Positions 42,316-54,947 of a DNA stretch of 64,000 bases are shown here, one piece after another. Source of the stretch: Adiantum capillus-veneris (taxonomy: Eukaryota > Streptophyta > Polypodiopsida > Polypodiales > Pteridaceae). The DNA is taken from assembly GCA_014529385.2 (NCBI GenBank), contig CM043945.1:3382312-3446311 (forward strand), given 5' to 3'. The notes under the pieces are model-generated. The model was not told the DNA's origin, searched no databases, and saw only the letters and a program-made list of their open reading frames with translations. A program made the position numbers and the translations under genes. How positions within the stretch are numbered: position 1 is the first letter of the stretch; each line of letters starts with the position of its first letter.

Positions 42316-45300
42316 TTATGGGCTGAAGTAATCTTCAGGTTGACGGCGGGCGAGGCGGTCTTTCAGTGCTTCTAGTGAATTTTGGTATCTGATTTTGCGT
42401 TCGTTTTCTGGCTCTTGCAAAAATTGCATGGTGACTCTGTTTTTCAGTTCCACCGCCGAGTATCCTACAAATCTTGACGTGAGGTTGCTTATCATCGGCG
42501 CAAATATCATCGTTCGCTAGGTGAAGAAGCCAGTGTAGAATGCCTCCTCAAAAGCGAACATATTGTGCGAGGACAGGAACATGCATCGGGCATAAAATTC
42601 ATAAAGAATTTCTTCTGAGGGTTGCCCACTTAGATCATGGCAAAGGCCTTTGTTCCCTTCCAAGAATGAGAGCCAGGGAGCTCCTGTCTGCTCAGGATCA
42701 TTGAAAATCTGTATGCAAGTGAGTAGCATCCTGCAGATCTTATATAGCATTGCACAGGAGAGATCTGGCAGACTCTTGAAGAATGTCATGGCGCCTGTTA
42801 GGGTTTTCACCATGTATTCTTCTGTTGCTTGGCCTCTCTTTGGAGCTGGCAGCTTGGGAAAATTTTCCCAAGCTGGCAGCTTGGGAAAATTGAGCCATGT
42901 TGACCTCTTCTTCTGCAGTGCTTCATGTGCTTGCCATGTCCTTACTCGAGGTACAGGACAAAATGTCGGATCTTTCTAAGGCCGTAGGTGCTCTTGTGAA
43001 CAGAATCAGGTATCTTGGATTCTTGTTCAACCAGCTTAGCCTCCACTTCGGGTGGTCTTTATCTACGCCATCTTCTTGCATATCCTTGTATAATCTTTCC
43101 TTTACGTGTAAGAGTTCTACCTTGATGAGAGGGTATGGCAGGGATTGTTGGTGCCATTGAGCATTGATTTGATTGGGAGTGAGTTGAGTGACATTGACAG
43201 AGTGTAAAACTCTCAACTCCCAATCCATAGCGGCCTTCCACTGCTCATCTTCCTCTAAGGTGATGTTCTCTTTCAGTGCGTCCTCTTCAGCCTTTGACAA
43301 CTGGACCATTGGCATTGTATCTTCGTTTGTAAGTTGGACCTGAAAGTCTTTGTCACCACTCAGCTCTGCTGTAGACTGCATCTCAAAGTCAGTAAATGAG
43401 ACCGAGCGGATGTCCATTTGGGGCGGCTCTGGAGTGCCTGCCTCTTCCTGTGTATCGGGCTTTCCATCTTTGAGGAGTTGATTCATTCTTTTCAATTTTG
43501 CAATTTCCTTAAGGAGTTCCTCCTCTCTTTGGATCCACATCAGTGCCAGGTCTCTGCGTTGTGACTGTTCAAGCTTCAACTCCAGTTCTAAATCTCTGTT
43601 TTTCTTTTCAAGTGCCTTGTGCACTTCATCTGTTCTCTTGATCGATGCCACAGCTGGATTTTCTCTTATTTGTCGCAAGAAAGTGGCCTGATCATTGATT
43701 CTTTGTTTGCAATATTGGAGAGAAGCGTTAGAGACATCTAACTGTACTTGAATTTTCTGAGCTGACAGGGAGGTGGTAAGAAGTTCGTTTGTCACTTTTG
43801 TCAGCTACTCATCTTTCACTTTGCATGCATCAGCTAATTTAGTAAGGAGGTCACCCAGCTCCTCCACTTCCTTCTGTTGTTTGTTCCTGGCTATCTGATG
43901 CCATTCTGCTTCAGTCTTTAGCTCTTGTACTTGCCTTTGGAGATTAGTGATGGTAGCCATCCTGTCGTCAAGCTCTCCTTGAAGAGCATCGATGACCATT
44001 TCTAGTTCTTTGGCTTTTGTACTGTAGTCGAAGGCTGCTGAGCGAGTTTCTCCGTCATGACTTGCATCTACCTTGCATACACGTTTACTTGTAAAATAAC
44101 TTCGTCATTGGATTGCCACTCCTCTTGTCTTGCGAGTTGTGATGTGTCGGTAGCCTCCTGTGTTGCTTCTTATTGTGTTGTAAGTGTTGGTGGTTCTGTA
44201 GAAGTGGATGGTTGTTCTTCTCCTTGCCCATCCTGAGGCTTTGATACCTAGATAGTTTTTGGTTGAGTGGAAATAACCTGTGTGGTCTCAACCCTTACCG
44301 TTTCTTCGGTTGCAGGACTTTCTGCCTTCTCAGTCTCGGTTTCTTCCTCATGTGTAGTGGTTTGCTTTTTTTTTTCTGTATCTTCCTCTTTATCAGTTTC
44401 ATCCGCCGGCTTGTGAGTTTCCTCGGCTGTCTGCTCTGGTTCTGGTTCAACTTCCTTTTCCTCATGTTGTTCGGCGTGGTCAACTTGTTGTGTAGCTTCC
44501 GTTTGGTGGGTGAATTCAGAATCTCTTTCCTTGTTGATCTCGGCTTCTTCATTGGTTTCTTGGCCTGGCGGTGATGATGGTGGAGTAGGCAAGGGCTGGT
44601 CCTGTTGTTCCGGCGGCGGTGAGGTGGGTCGAGGAGATGCCTGGCTTTGCTCTTGAGTAGCCGCTTCCTCAATTTTCTTTGCCGCTTCTTCGGCCTCGTT
44701 CAACTTTAAGGCTTCTGCCTCTTGGTACATTCTTTCTAAATAATCTTTGGGATCCTCGACCTCTTTCCTTGAATGATGCTTCGTTCGAAGTCGTTTCAAG
44801 CCGGTGGGTACCCACTTTTCTGGGTCTTTTCCCTATGCTTGCCTAGTGCGCTGATACGCCTGTTTAACTCTTTCAAATCTTGCTTGTTTCTAAGTTGGCT
44901 CCTCTTTGTGGGTCTTTTCCCTATTCTTGCCTAGTGCGCTGATACGCCTGTTTATCTCTTTCAAATCTTGCTTGTTTCTAAGCTGGCTCCTCTTGGTGGG
45001 CAGCCACATCTTTTCGCTTCATCTCTTCCCTTCTAGCTCTTTTTTCTTCGTTGTTGGAGCTGCCACTGTTGTGCTGCTCTGATGAGCTGTCATCTGATTC
45101 ATCACCTGATTTAAATGATCTTTTCTCTGATCTTGTAGCTCTTGGAGAGGGCTGTGCTGCCAAGATCCATGTATTCTGATCCGGGGCAGGCGGTAGGTTG
45201 CCAGCCATGCCAATGGCATGATAGGCTATTCTTGTTAATACTTCTGGGGCGCCCAAATATGTCATTTTCCCCTCCTTTTTGGTGGCCTTCAATGTTGTCA

Positions 45301-45989
45301 AAACATATTGCACGTGGTCCACACGCTGCCTTGTTGTTGACTTCATAACTTGTGTAAAAGTGGTGGCCACGGTGTGATTTGGTGTCGTGTACCTTGGTGG
45401 CCTTTTTGCCAGGAAATGGAAGTGTTGATGGTACAGACGGGCTGGCCCTTCCACCTGTTTGTGGATGAGATTGGCGAATGTAGCCGCAGTTGTTTCCTTG
45501 GTAAATGTGCCCGCTGTCTTCATGTCTCTTGCCCGCATGGTCATCCCTTCAGTGGGCAGTCTGAGTACCTTTGCCACAATATCTTTTGTAATTACAACCT
45601 CAACCTTGTTTCCCTAGTTGTCTGATATTTTGGGCGGTTCCGTCTTCTTTGATTGTGGACAAAAGCTCGTAAGCTTTCTGAAAGTCTACTCCTCAAGGCT
45701 CTTGTTCGTAAAAATGTCGGAGCCCCAACCTGCGGTTAGCCTCTTTGGTTTTTGGCTTTGCTGCTACATCATAGACCTCTTTAGGCAAGAGCTGCAACTT
45801 CACCGGATGCCCTTCTTCACTCTTAAACCTAGCAGTTAAGACCGTGGTGTGGTGTTCTTCCAGCTGTTCTTTAGAAAGGTAGGATGCTTTTGCCTCCTTT
45901 ACTGACTCGGGGTCCAGTTGATACGGGGGCAGTTCTTGCAGTTTCTCCTTTTGGTTTAACTTCTTCTTGGCATTCTCCACGGCTTGCAT
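42316..45989 (-). pseudogene. ORF-X: large unassigned, frame-broken coding region
   Basis: Blocks 45989-45693, 45577-44978, 44799-44248, 43999-43805, 43795-42923, 42813-42517 and 42510-42316 run in one direction and in four frame switches form a decayed protein of roughly 1200 residues. It starts MQAVENAKKKLNQK, passes a globular part (AKVLRLPTEGMTMRARDM, VDHVQYVLTTLKATKK, AYHAIGMAG) that loosely resembles plant-transposon-associated domains, then a Ser/Glu tract, a long Pro/Glu/Thr/Gln acidic region, a coiled-coil-like stretch (VHKALEKKNRDLELELKLEQ) and a C-terminal block with YEFYARCMF. An 88-bp tandem duplication (44821-44996) explains one frame break. The stop lies just before the polypurine tract. 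I cannot name the family. Confidence 0.5.
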
Positions 45990-46177
45990 TGCTCTTGTTC
46001 AATGAATAGACTGCAAAGTTAGAAGATTTGTCGGATTTTCTCTGGAATGTCCTTTTAGACTGAAATGCTGATAATCTGGTCCAAATTGCTTCAAATCAAT
46101 TTTTGAACAAGCAAAGATGCATAAAATCATGCAAGGAACAAAACTGTATGGTCAAAACAAAAATTTGCAACCAAAGA

Positions 46178-46772
46178 AAATAATCGCGATTATTTACAGC
46201 TGGGAAATAATTCAACTTTTTTGCAAACTTGGCTTTATAGGCTTGAAGTATATGCCAATTACATGCCTTGAGGGAAACATGGGCTCATTTGGATGCACAG
46301 GGTGAAAATGGTACCATATTTTGACTTTAGGTCTCTGAAACAGTAGATACAAAGAAAATTTGAGATTTTGAAATCCAAATTGACTCAAAATTGGCTGGTG
46401 GGCTTATCACATCATGTACTTTGGATGTATGATACCAAATGTCAAAATTCCCCAATTTTGACCAAAAAGTAAATAATCACGATTATTAACTTTTCTTCCA
46501 AAATTGATATTTTTTGACATATTGGTTCTAGGCATGGTATAGAGCTTGGGTATGAATTATGAGGTGATTTGGATTAAAGAAAAGTTGTTCATAACCCAAA
46601 TTTTGGCTTACACAGACTTCTTTGCGTTTTTTGGCAATTTTGCAAGTAATAGGTGGTCATTTTGACTCATACTTGATTTTTGGTATGTAATAGGTGTGTA
46701 CAATGATAGGTGAGGTGAATTGACAATTTTTAAACAAAAATGATGCAAAAGTAAATAATCTCGATTATTTAC
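46178..46772. repeat. Palindrome array of element H
   Basis: Three copies: 46178-46195 (perfect, core AATAATCGCGATTATT), 46469-46490 and 46751-46772, the last two being GTAAATAATC-x-CGATTATTTAC-like with a single changed centre base. Spacing is about 293 and 282 bp. The sequence is unrelated to the palindromes of A and B, but spacing, symmetry and location are the same. Confidence 0.88.
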
Positions 46773-46799
46773 TATAGTGACAAAAACATTGCAAATCTC

Positions 46800-48036
46800 A
46801 CAAATTTTAACCTAAACATGTTTCATACAACTAATACAAGTCCTAAATTGAATTTGGTCAAGTTTGGTCATGCCGGCATCACTTTCTGTCGACTCTGAAA
46901 TCACCGTTTTTTGTGATTACTCTGTCTGTTGGGTTGGTCGGTCAACCGTGAGGCTTTGGACTTGTCCGTAACATAGTTGTGAAGCTAGTTGTCCAATTCT
47001 GGCTCATTTGGAGTCAGTTTGGCCTCGTATGTCGAATTTGATGCTTTGTAACCTTCGAGCCGTTTTTTGCTTTCCGAGGGTTTTACTTGGTGGATTTCAC
47101 CAAACCAATCATATACATTGTATATGAACCTCATTAGCAAGCCATCTGTGGAGTCAAGTCGGAATTCTGGCCTTTTCCAAAAACCCTAATTTCTCTACTG
47201 GGGACCCCCTTGACCCCAGCCGAATGATCATCTGATGGTATGGAAAGGTTCTATTATGTTAGGGCATGCTATGGTTCAAATCCCATCCGATTTGGTCAAG
47301 CTGGCAAGCCGCTATGGTCAGTTTTAGGTCGTAGGTCTTTGTGCAATGCTTGGTTTCTAGGGTTTTTTCTAGGGCTTTAGACTAGCTACCAGCCGTACAA
47401 AATGGATCATTGATTGGTAAAGAACTTACCCCTCATGTCTCGTGTGAGACGGCGCTGAAAAAGGTCAACTGTGGGCTCCAAAAATGTCGCGCAAAAGAGG
47501 CTGAAATCTCTCTCTGCAAAGGCTCCAAGTGGAAATGAGGTGGTTTTAGCCTAAACTGGATATCTATACCTGGACTTCCCGAACCAATTTTCCCCAGATT
47601 CCCCCGTTAGTCCTATAGGCCATGAAATCTATGTTAGGCTCAAAAATTTCCAAAATCGGATTCCTGTAGCTCATTATGCAAGAATTTTGCAAAAGTAGGC
47701 GTGGCCGCCTAATTTGGGCTTCCTGCTTCCATCTTCTGATTTCGTTGAAAAATTTTGTGCTTGTCCGTCTTGTCTTTCTGATAATCATCGTGTCTTTCGT
47801 TTTTCCATCTGAGCTTCTCTGCTATTTATTATTAATTTTTTACCTTTTTATTTAAAAAATCAAAGAAAGTAGAAAAATGCTCTAAAAAAGTAAAGTGAAA
47901 ATCCAATCATTAAGAAAAACCCTTGAAAAACACAGCTTTATTAATTTTTGTTGGATTTATCCATTTTTAAGCCTCCTTATCAACAAAAATGATGAAAAAT
48001 ACCCAAAAAAGGACTATTTTTTATGGTTTTCTCATA
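46800..48036 (-). other. 3' non-coding section of element H (left part)
   Basis: No genes. It resembles 1290-2600 of element A in short blocks (CCTCATGTCT at 47435, GGAAATGAGGTGG at 47531, GGACTTCCCG at 47573). Element J is inserted at its right end; the sequence resumes at 55461. Confidence 0.55.
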
Positions 48037-49057
48037 GTATATGTGAGGTCCCCACCCCGTCGTCTCAAACGACGGATCTGATGGTAAACCTGGTGGCCAC
48101 TAGATCTACAACGGAAGCAAACAAAGTGGTTTATGGTTCATCTAGCGGACGATCTCTCATCACAAAGTGAATCGAGTTCGAGCCTACTAGCATCGAGATC
48201 TAGTTTCACCCCGTAGGGGAAGCGTGATTAACTTATCTAGCGATCCTAAGACCCACCTTCCAAGAGGAGAGAAGTCCCGAGTGCCTTTTTCCCCATGTTT
48301 CAGAGGCACGTACACTTGAGGCTTTGCCGCTCTTGGGGAAATGAGTAATACTAGCGTCGATTTATAACACTATGGGGACGGAGAGTTCCCGACCAATCGG
48401 AACCACCCTTCTCATAGGCATTGGCAACCCGAGCCAAGCCCCCACTTTCCACCCCATACTCACACTTCCTTTGTTACCTAATTACTACCACAATGGTTGT
48501 TCAACATATAAGTTCTTTGTTTATTTTTTCGATTCACAAGTTCTTTAATACAGCCCTTCAACCAGTATTGCAAAGCGGCACTGAGACAATAATTCTAGTA
48601 AAATTCACTCAAAAACTCATTCATTTAAAGTTCATTTGCTCTGGAGGCACGAAATCCCCCAACGAGTGTTTACTCCACCCATTGTCGCCTAGTTGCCCAT
48701 ACAACTAGGTTGTCCACCGCTTAACCAGCAGCAGTCGTGGATTCAAGAGCCCTTAACCAACAACTCTAGCTCTTGCGAATAACTTCGCGAGCTGTCCCCT
48801 GTGATCAAGAGGGGGTTCGGACTAGATCAACATTGGAATTGAAAATGAACTAGCTGAGCTAAATTTTCCCTAGCAACCAATCTTTCCTACTTCAGACAGT
48901 ATATTCCGAAAACATTCTTTCCTACTTGAATATAAAACACAATTAAATTAAATGACGTGGTTTCCGTTGATTTCCAACATGTTGGGAAATGTGTTTTTCA
49001 TCCTACCTTATCGAATGCAATGTTGCTTTAACAAACTTGAATTATAACTTGACCTAC

Positions 49058-49198
49058 CTCCAAAATTTCCTCGTCATTGCTCCGTGAGATGGCCGGTACT
49101 TGGTCGACCATGGGAGCTTTTCCCTTTCCATTAGTGTTGCTTGTCCCCGCCTCGCGGTCGTGGGAACCACCGAAATGAGTTCTCTTTACCGGGGCCAT
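49058..49198 (-). other. Putative leader exon inside the LTR of element J
   Basis: 141 bp, 47 codons from ATG at 49198 (MAPVKRTHFGGSHDREAG) to a good splice donor, GGAG|GTAGGT, at 49058/49057. A possible acceptor, GGATAG|GTACCG, at 52093/52092 would join the gag frame of the internal region in phase. In the 5' LTR copy (53595-53727), which is the one transcribed from the start, 8 bp are missing, so that copy is frameshifted. Splicing is an inference. Confidence 0.4.
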
Positions 49199-49280
49199 TT
49201 TATAATCACTACTTAATTGACAACTTGGAAAAAGAGAGCTAACATTCGAGAGTAACATACAACCATGATGACGGATTAGT

Positions 49281-49555
49281 TTCAATAAGCAAATCCCCTT
49301 GTACGAGAGGTTAGCCTTACTTCAAGACATAGAGAATCCCGATAGCACCATACTTGTTCTATGGGAATAGGCCCTAAGGTTAATTACTTGACCTAGATAA
49401 TTATGGAATTCATATTTGTTTCAATAAGCAAATCCCCTTGTACGAGAGGTTAGCCTTACTTCAAGACATAGAGAATCCCGATAGCACCATACTTGTTCTA
49501 TGGGAATAGGCCCTAAGGTTAATTACTTGACCTAGATAATTATGGAATTCATATT
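49281..49555. repeat. 140-bp tandem duplication in one LTR of element J
   Basis: TTCAATAAGCAAATCCCC starts both copies (49281 and 49421). The other LTR has a single copy, so the duplication followed insertion. Confidence 0.92.
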
Positions 49556-50372
49556 TTTACTTAATCAGTTCTACTAGAGATGAAATAGACGTGCTTAATC
49601 ACTTCTTAATGCAAGTAGAGAATTTGCAGATTTACTGTATGCATAGATGAGAGGAGTTCTCCCTTCCTAATGATTAATGATGGATTAATTTCCCCTAATT
49701 AAATCATAATCCATGAGCAATTGATTCTAATTTAATTATATACACATTATGGAGTAATAGAATGCAATGGACCATTCCCACCTCAAAGCTGACTTGATTT
49801 TTAATCACAACGGTGACTAGTGGATGATTCCTTAAACATGCATTAAACTATGATTAAGAGTGACTAATTGCTTGCATGATTACTAATTAGATTAAGATTT
49901 ATGCAATAGATCATGGATATGGAGAATTAGAGAGTATCTAATGAGTATTTTGACTATGATTATGTATACTAGATGAGGAATTAAGAGGATATTAGAGAGG
50001 GAATTACAACAAGCATGAATTAAATCGAAAATTACCGAGGTTACGGCTGAATTCCTCTCGAAATTCTGATGCAGAACCTCGTTGAGACGAGAAACGGGCA
50101 GCACCTTCCCTCCTAGCTTCTCTTGCAAAGACTATTCTGCCGGTAGCACCTCCTCAAGGTGTGTGTGTGTAGGAGTGTGTGTGTGTGTGTACTTAGTGTG
50201 TGTGTGAGCATATATGTGTGCTTGTGTGTGTGTGTGAGCATGCTTTTATGTAGGCTCACAAGCTGAAATTTTCAAATTTCCCTGCTATATGCATCTGGAG
50301 GAGTACTCACTTCATGCATGGAAACTCTAGTTGCATACTTACCAAGTGTCCCAACCTGCTCAATAGCTCCCT

Positions 50373-50442
<70 letters not shown>
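50373..50442. repeat. CT microsatellite in LTR of element J
   Basis: About 35 CT units; the matching tract in the other LTR (54846-54944) is longer. Confidence 0.95.
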
Positions 50443-50445
<3 letters not shown>

Positions 50446-50962
50446 GCATGGAAAGTAGTCCACGAGCCCTGTGAGTTTGTGAGGGCGTCCTCTTACTGCC
50501 AAACTCAGTCTGCAGTGGCCTGGAGCCAGTTCCCACACAGCCCCCGAGTCCCGGTGCCTCCCCGCACAACTTTAGGAAAATTTAATTTTAACCTAAGACG
50601 GGCAATACAATCAGAATTTAATGCCGGAACTTGCTATACTAAGCTCTAACTAAGGTGTATTAATCTGGGTACCTGCCATATTTAGCAGCCCCCGGCATCC
50701 GAAAATGCATTTTTTTTCAAATTTGGGGTACGAGTGTAGTTTTTCGAGACGGTCAAAATTGACGGGTCGGGTGACCAAAAACTTACTTTTTTTGGAAAAT
50801 TTCCACAAAAATTATTTTAATTCACTTTTGAAAGCTTTATGACATTCTAAACATCATGGCATCCAACAGCTTTTGGAAAACTGCTAAAAATAGTAACTTT
50901 TTTCATTATGATTGTTTCATGGTACAATGGTGTTCTTTTAGCTCGGGGTCGGAGACCTTACA

Positions 50963-50970
50963 TCCTCCCC
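50963..50970 (-). promoter_or_regulatory. Polypurine tract of element J
   Basis: GGGGAGGA on the minus strand, touching the 3' LTR. Confidence 0.7.
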
Positions 50971-51144
50971 AACGTGAAAAATTTGAGATGTCCTCATCTC
51001 AAGAATACATCTGGATAAACTCTATGCTAACTACTTAGGTACATATATCCTTTGTCTAAAGTAAAGACATCCTTTGATAATAGAATAGTCTTTAACTTTA
51101 TGCATCTTATTCTGCTGAACTTTGATGAGATCCTGGTGCTTGAA

Positions 51145-52092
51145 TTATTGCTCACTAGGATTAGCACTTGCAGCATACAGAGCTGCTATCTCATTACCTT
51201 CGTCACCCACAGTTGGTTGTCTCACTGCGGCATTAGCGAAAGCTCCGCTTCCTTGTCCTATGTTTCCTCTTCCTCGGCCTCCTCTTCCGTTTGGTTGACC
51301 TCGCCCGTTGATGTTCAGAGGTACGTTATTAGCACCGGATGTTTGGAAAATCCTTTTTGGACATCGGCTTTTGTAATGTCCATTCTCCTGGCACTCAAAG
51401 CATCTTATATTGGGAAACTCGGTAGCTACCGTAGTAGCTACTACCGGACGATGGTCGTATGCAGGGTTGATTGGTCTGTTACTCCAGTTGTCTGGCTTGG
51501 CCCTCTTTGACAAATAGTATTGACTATCTTGGGTGGTCCTCTGAATCTCTTTAGCTAACGGTTTGGCCCTTAGCAAGGCATCTTGCAGAGCTGCTGGCCT
51601 GAGAGCTTCTAGTCGGTTGTTCAAGGGGTCGATGAGTCCTTGGCAGAACCGTGCTACTTGTTGTTCCAATGTCATCCTAGGAGCATATCTCCGAAGTGTG
51701 ATGAACTTCGAGTAGTATTCTTCGACAGAAGAAGTCAGCTGTCGAAGTGAGAAAAACTCATTCATCTTCAAGGCTTTGTGAGCGGGTGGTAAGTATCTCT
51801 CCATCAAAGCAACCTTGATGTCTTCCCATGACAGGGAAGATCCCTTGATATCCAAGTTCCTGCAATGTTGTTTCCACCAGATCTTGGTATGGCCAGACAA
51901 GCGGAACATCGCAAGCATGGTTTGGTTCTCGGGTTGAGTTCCCGCAGCTTCGAAATAGTCGTCCATTGCTTCCATCCATACTTCCGCATCTCTCTCCATA
52001 GTAACCCCTTCGCCTTTAAAGGTTGGAGGCTGAGCTTGCTTAAGGAGAAGCTTTTTCTCCTGAACATCGGTATATAGCGCAGTAGACGGTAC
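51145..52092 (-). CDS. Gag of element J
   Basis: Open frame from just after a TAG at 52093-52095 to the stop at 51145; the first ATG is at 51999. Sequence features: PPTFKGEG, DAEVWMEAMDDYF, MFRLSGHTKIWWKQ, ALMERYLPPAHKALK, FFSLRQLTSSVEEYYSKF, RFCQGLIDPL, which is the plant Ty3/gypsy gag core, then the zinc knuckle CFECQENGHYKSRC and a Gly/Arg-rich tail. Thirty-one codons upstream of the ATG also look like gag, so translation probably starts earlier, perhaps in a spliced LTR exon. It would make the particle protein; protease and RT must come from another element. Confidence 0.88.
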   Translation of the reverse strand, partial: VPSTALYTDVQEKKLLLKQAQPPTFKGEGVTMERDAEVWMEAMDDYFEAAGTQPENQTMLAMFRLSGHTKIWWKQHCRNLDIKGSSLSWEDIKVALMERYLPPAHKALKMNEFFSLRQLTSSVEEYYSKFITLRRYAPRMTLEQQVARFCQGLIDPLNNRLEALRPAALQDALLRAKPLAKEIQRTTQDSQYYLSKRAKPDNWSNRPINPAYDHRPVVATTVATEFPNIRCFECQENGHYKSRCPKRIFQTSGANNVPLNINGRGQPNGRGGRGRGNIGQGSGAFANAAVRQPTVGDEGNEIAALYAASANPSEQ

Positions 52093-52587
52093 CTATCCAA
52101 TGGTATAAAACTCATTACTATAGCACTCTTCTCAAATGAACCTAAGCTTTTCCATACTCAAGAAGAAATTTAACTTTTTGGGCTTAACCAGCCTACTTAA
52201 TCTGTACAGCTATCACAAAGGATTTAACCATTCCACCATTAGTTTAAATTCCATTGAATACATCCAAAATTGTCCGATAAATAATGGTAAAAACTTTACT
52301 CGAGAGCTTTGATCCATACTTATAACTTTATGTGCATCAACAGGCTACCTGCTCGCATCACTAGTCGCACCAAGGACTTCTCAAAAAACATCATGCGGAA
52401 CCCACTGAATCCCAACAAGCTCAACGAGTAAAACTCTTTAACATCACTCAGGAGACAATCCACTAGACAAATCCAATGTCATTATTCTGGGAAACATCAT
52501 GCTCAAGCTTTGAGTACGAGCTATCCTACTATCCCTTATTTTTTAAAAAATTTCAAACAACATCATTTTTCAGTTCGTAAACCTATA

Positions 52588-52599
52588 GCTCTGATACCA
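52588..52599 (-). promoter_or_regulatory. Primer-binding site of element J
   Basis: TGGTATCAGAGC on the minus strand, two bases from the 5' LTR edge at 52602. Confidence 0.93.
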
Positions 52600-54553
52600 G
52601 GTGTGAGGTCCCCACCACGTTGTCTCAAACGACGGATCTGATGGTAAACCTGGTGGCCACTAGATCTACAGCGGAAGCAAACAAAGTGGTTTATGGTTCA
52701 TCTAGCGGACGATCTCTCATCACAAATGTCCACCCCGCAGGGGAAGCGTGATTAACTTATTTAGAGATCCTAAGACCCACCTTCCAAGAGGAGAGAAGTC
52801 CCGAGTGCCTTTTTCCCCCATGTCTCAGAGGCACGTACACTTGAGGCGTTGCCGCTCTTGGGGCAATGAGTAATACTAGCGTCGATTTATAACACTATGG
52901 GGACGGAGAGTTCCCGACCAATCGGGACCACCCTTCTCATAGGCATTGGCAACCCGAGCCAAGCCCCCACTTTCCACCCCCTTTGTTACCTAATTACTAC
53001 CACAATGGTTGTTCAACATATAAGTTCTTTGTTTATTTTTTCAATTCACAAGCTCCTTAATACAGCCCTTCAACCAGTATTGCAAAGCGACACCAAGACA
53101 GTAATTCTAGTAAAATTCACTCAAAAACTCATTCATTTAAAGTTCCAATGCTCTGGAGGCACGAAATCCCCCAGCGAGTATTTACTCCACCCGTTGTCGC
53201 CTAGCTGCCCATACAACTAGGTTGTCCACCACTTAACCAGCAGTCGTGGATAGTCACCGCTTAACCAGCAGTCGTGGATTCAAGAGCCCTTAACCAGGAA
53301 CTCTAGCTCCTACGAATAACTTCGCGAGCTGCCCCCTGTGATCAAGAGGGGGTTCGGACTAGATCAACATTGGAATTGAAAATGAACTAGCTGAGCTAAA
53401 TTTTCCCTAGCAATCAATCTATCCTACTTCAAATAGTATATTCCGAAAGCATTCTTTCCTACTTGAATATAAAATACAATTAAATTAAATGACGTGGTTT
53501 TCGTTGATTTCCAACATGTTGGGAAATGTGTTTTTCATCCTACCTTATCGAATGCAATGTTGCTTTAACAAACTTGAATTAAAACTTGACCTACCTCCAC
53601 AATTTCCTCGTCATTGCTCCGTGAGATGGCCGGCGACCATGGGAGCTTTTTCCTTTCCATTAGTGTTGCTTGTCCCCGCCTCGCGGTCGTGGGAACCACC
53701 GAAATGAGTTCTCTTTACCGGGGCCATTTTATAATCACTGCTTAATTGACAACTTGGAAAAAGAGAGCTAACATTCGAGAGTAACATACAACCATGATGA
53801 CGGATTAGTTTCAATAAGCAAATCCCCTTGTACAAGAGGTTAGACTTACTTCAAGACATAGAGAATCCCGATAGCACCATACTTGTTCTATGGGAATAGG
53901 CCCTAAGGTTAATTACTTGACCTAGATAATTATGGAATTCATATTTTTACTTAATCAGTTCTACTAGAGATGAAATAGACGTGATTAATCACTTCTTAAT
54001 GCAAGTAGAGAATTTGCAGATTTACTGTATGCATAGATGAGAGGATTTCTCCCTTCCTAATGATTAATGATGGATTAATTTTCCCTAATTAAATCATAAT
54101 CCATGAGCAATTGATTCTAATTTAATAATTTACACATTATGGAGTAATAGAATGCAATGGACCATTCCCACCTCAAAGCTGACTTGATTTTTAATCACAA
54201 CGGTGACTAGTGGATGATTCCTTAAACAAGCATTAAACTATGATTAAGAGTGACTAATTGCTTGCGTGATTACTAATTAGATTAAGATTTATGCAATAGA
54301 TCATGGATACAGAGAATTAGAGAGTATCTAATGAGTATTTTGACTATGATTATGCATACTAGATGCGGAATTAAGAGGATATTAGAGAGGGAATTACAAC
54401 AAGCATGAATTAAATAGAAAATTACCGAGGTTACGGCTGAATTTCTCTCGAAATTCTGATGAAAGGGCCTCCTTGAGACGAGAAACGGGCAGCACCTTCC
54501 CTCCTAGCTCCTCTTGCAAAGCCTATGTCTGCTGTCGGCAGCACCTCCTCAAG

Positions 54554-54659
<106 letters not shown>

Positions 54660-54844
54660 AGTGTGTGTGTGTGAGAGAGAGCATATATGTGTGCTTGTGT
54701 GTGTGTGAGCATGCTCTTATATAGGCTCACAAGGTGAAAATTTTGAATTTGCCTCCTATATGGATCTGGAGGAGTACTCACTTCATGCATGGCAGCTCTA
54801 GTTGCATACTTACCAAGTGTCCCAACCTGCTCAAGAGCTCACTT

Positions 54845-54947
<103 letters not shown>

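Larger units (their letters stand above)
48042..50962 (-). repeat. 3' LTR of element J
   Basis: 2921 bp, TGTGAGGTCCCC to GACCTTACA on the plus strand. It differs from the other LTR by scattered substitutions and several indels: a 140-bp tandem duplication at 49281-49555, a shorter GT tract near 50160-50240, and a CT microsatellite at 50373-50442. It includes the putative LTR exon at 49058-49198. Confidence 0.92.

Noticed and set aside
42316-45989. ORF-X as a host gene
   Set aside because: It ends at a polypurine tract and LTR, is downstream of family palindromes, and no exon structure or known domain supports a host gene.
41361-48036. A separate complete pol-less element between LTR3 and element J
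   Set aside because: Not excluded, but no 5' LTR or primer site is seen near 48036, and 46800-48036 resembles the 3' region of element A, so attribution to element H is preferred.
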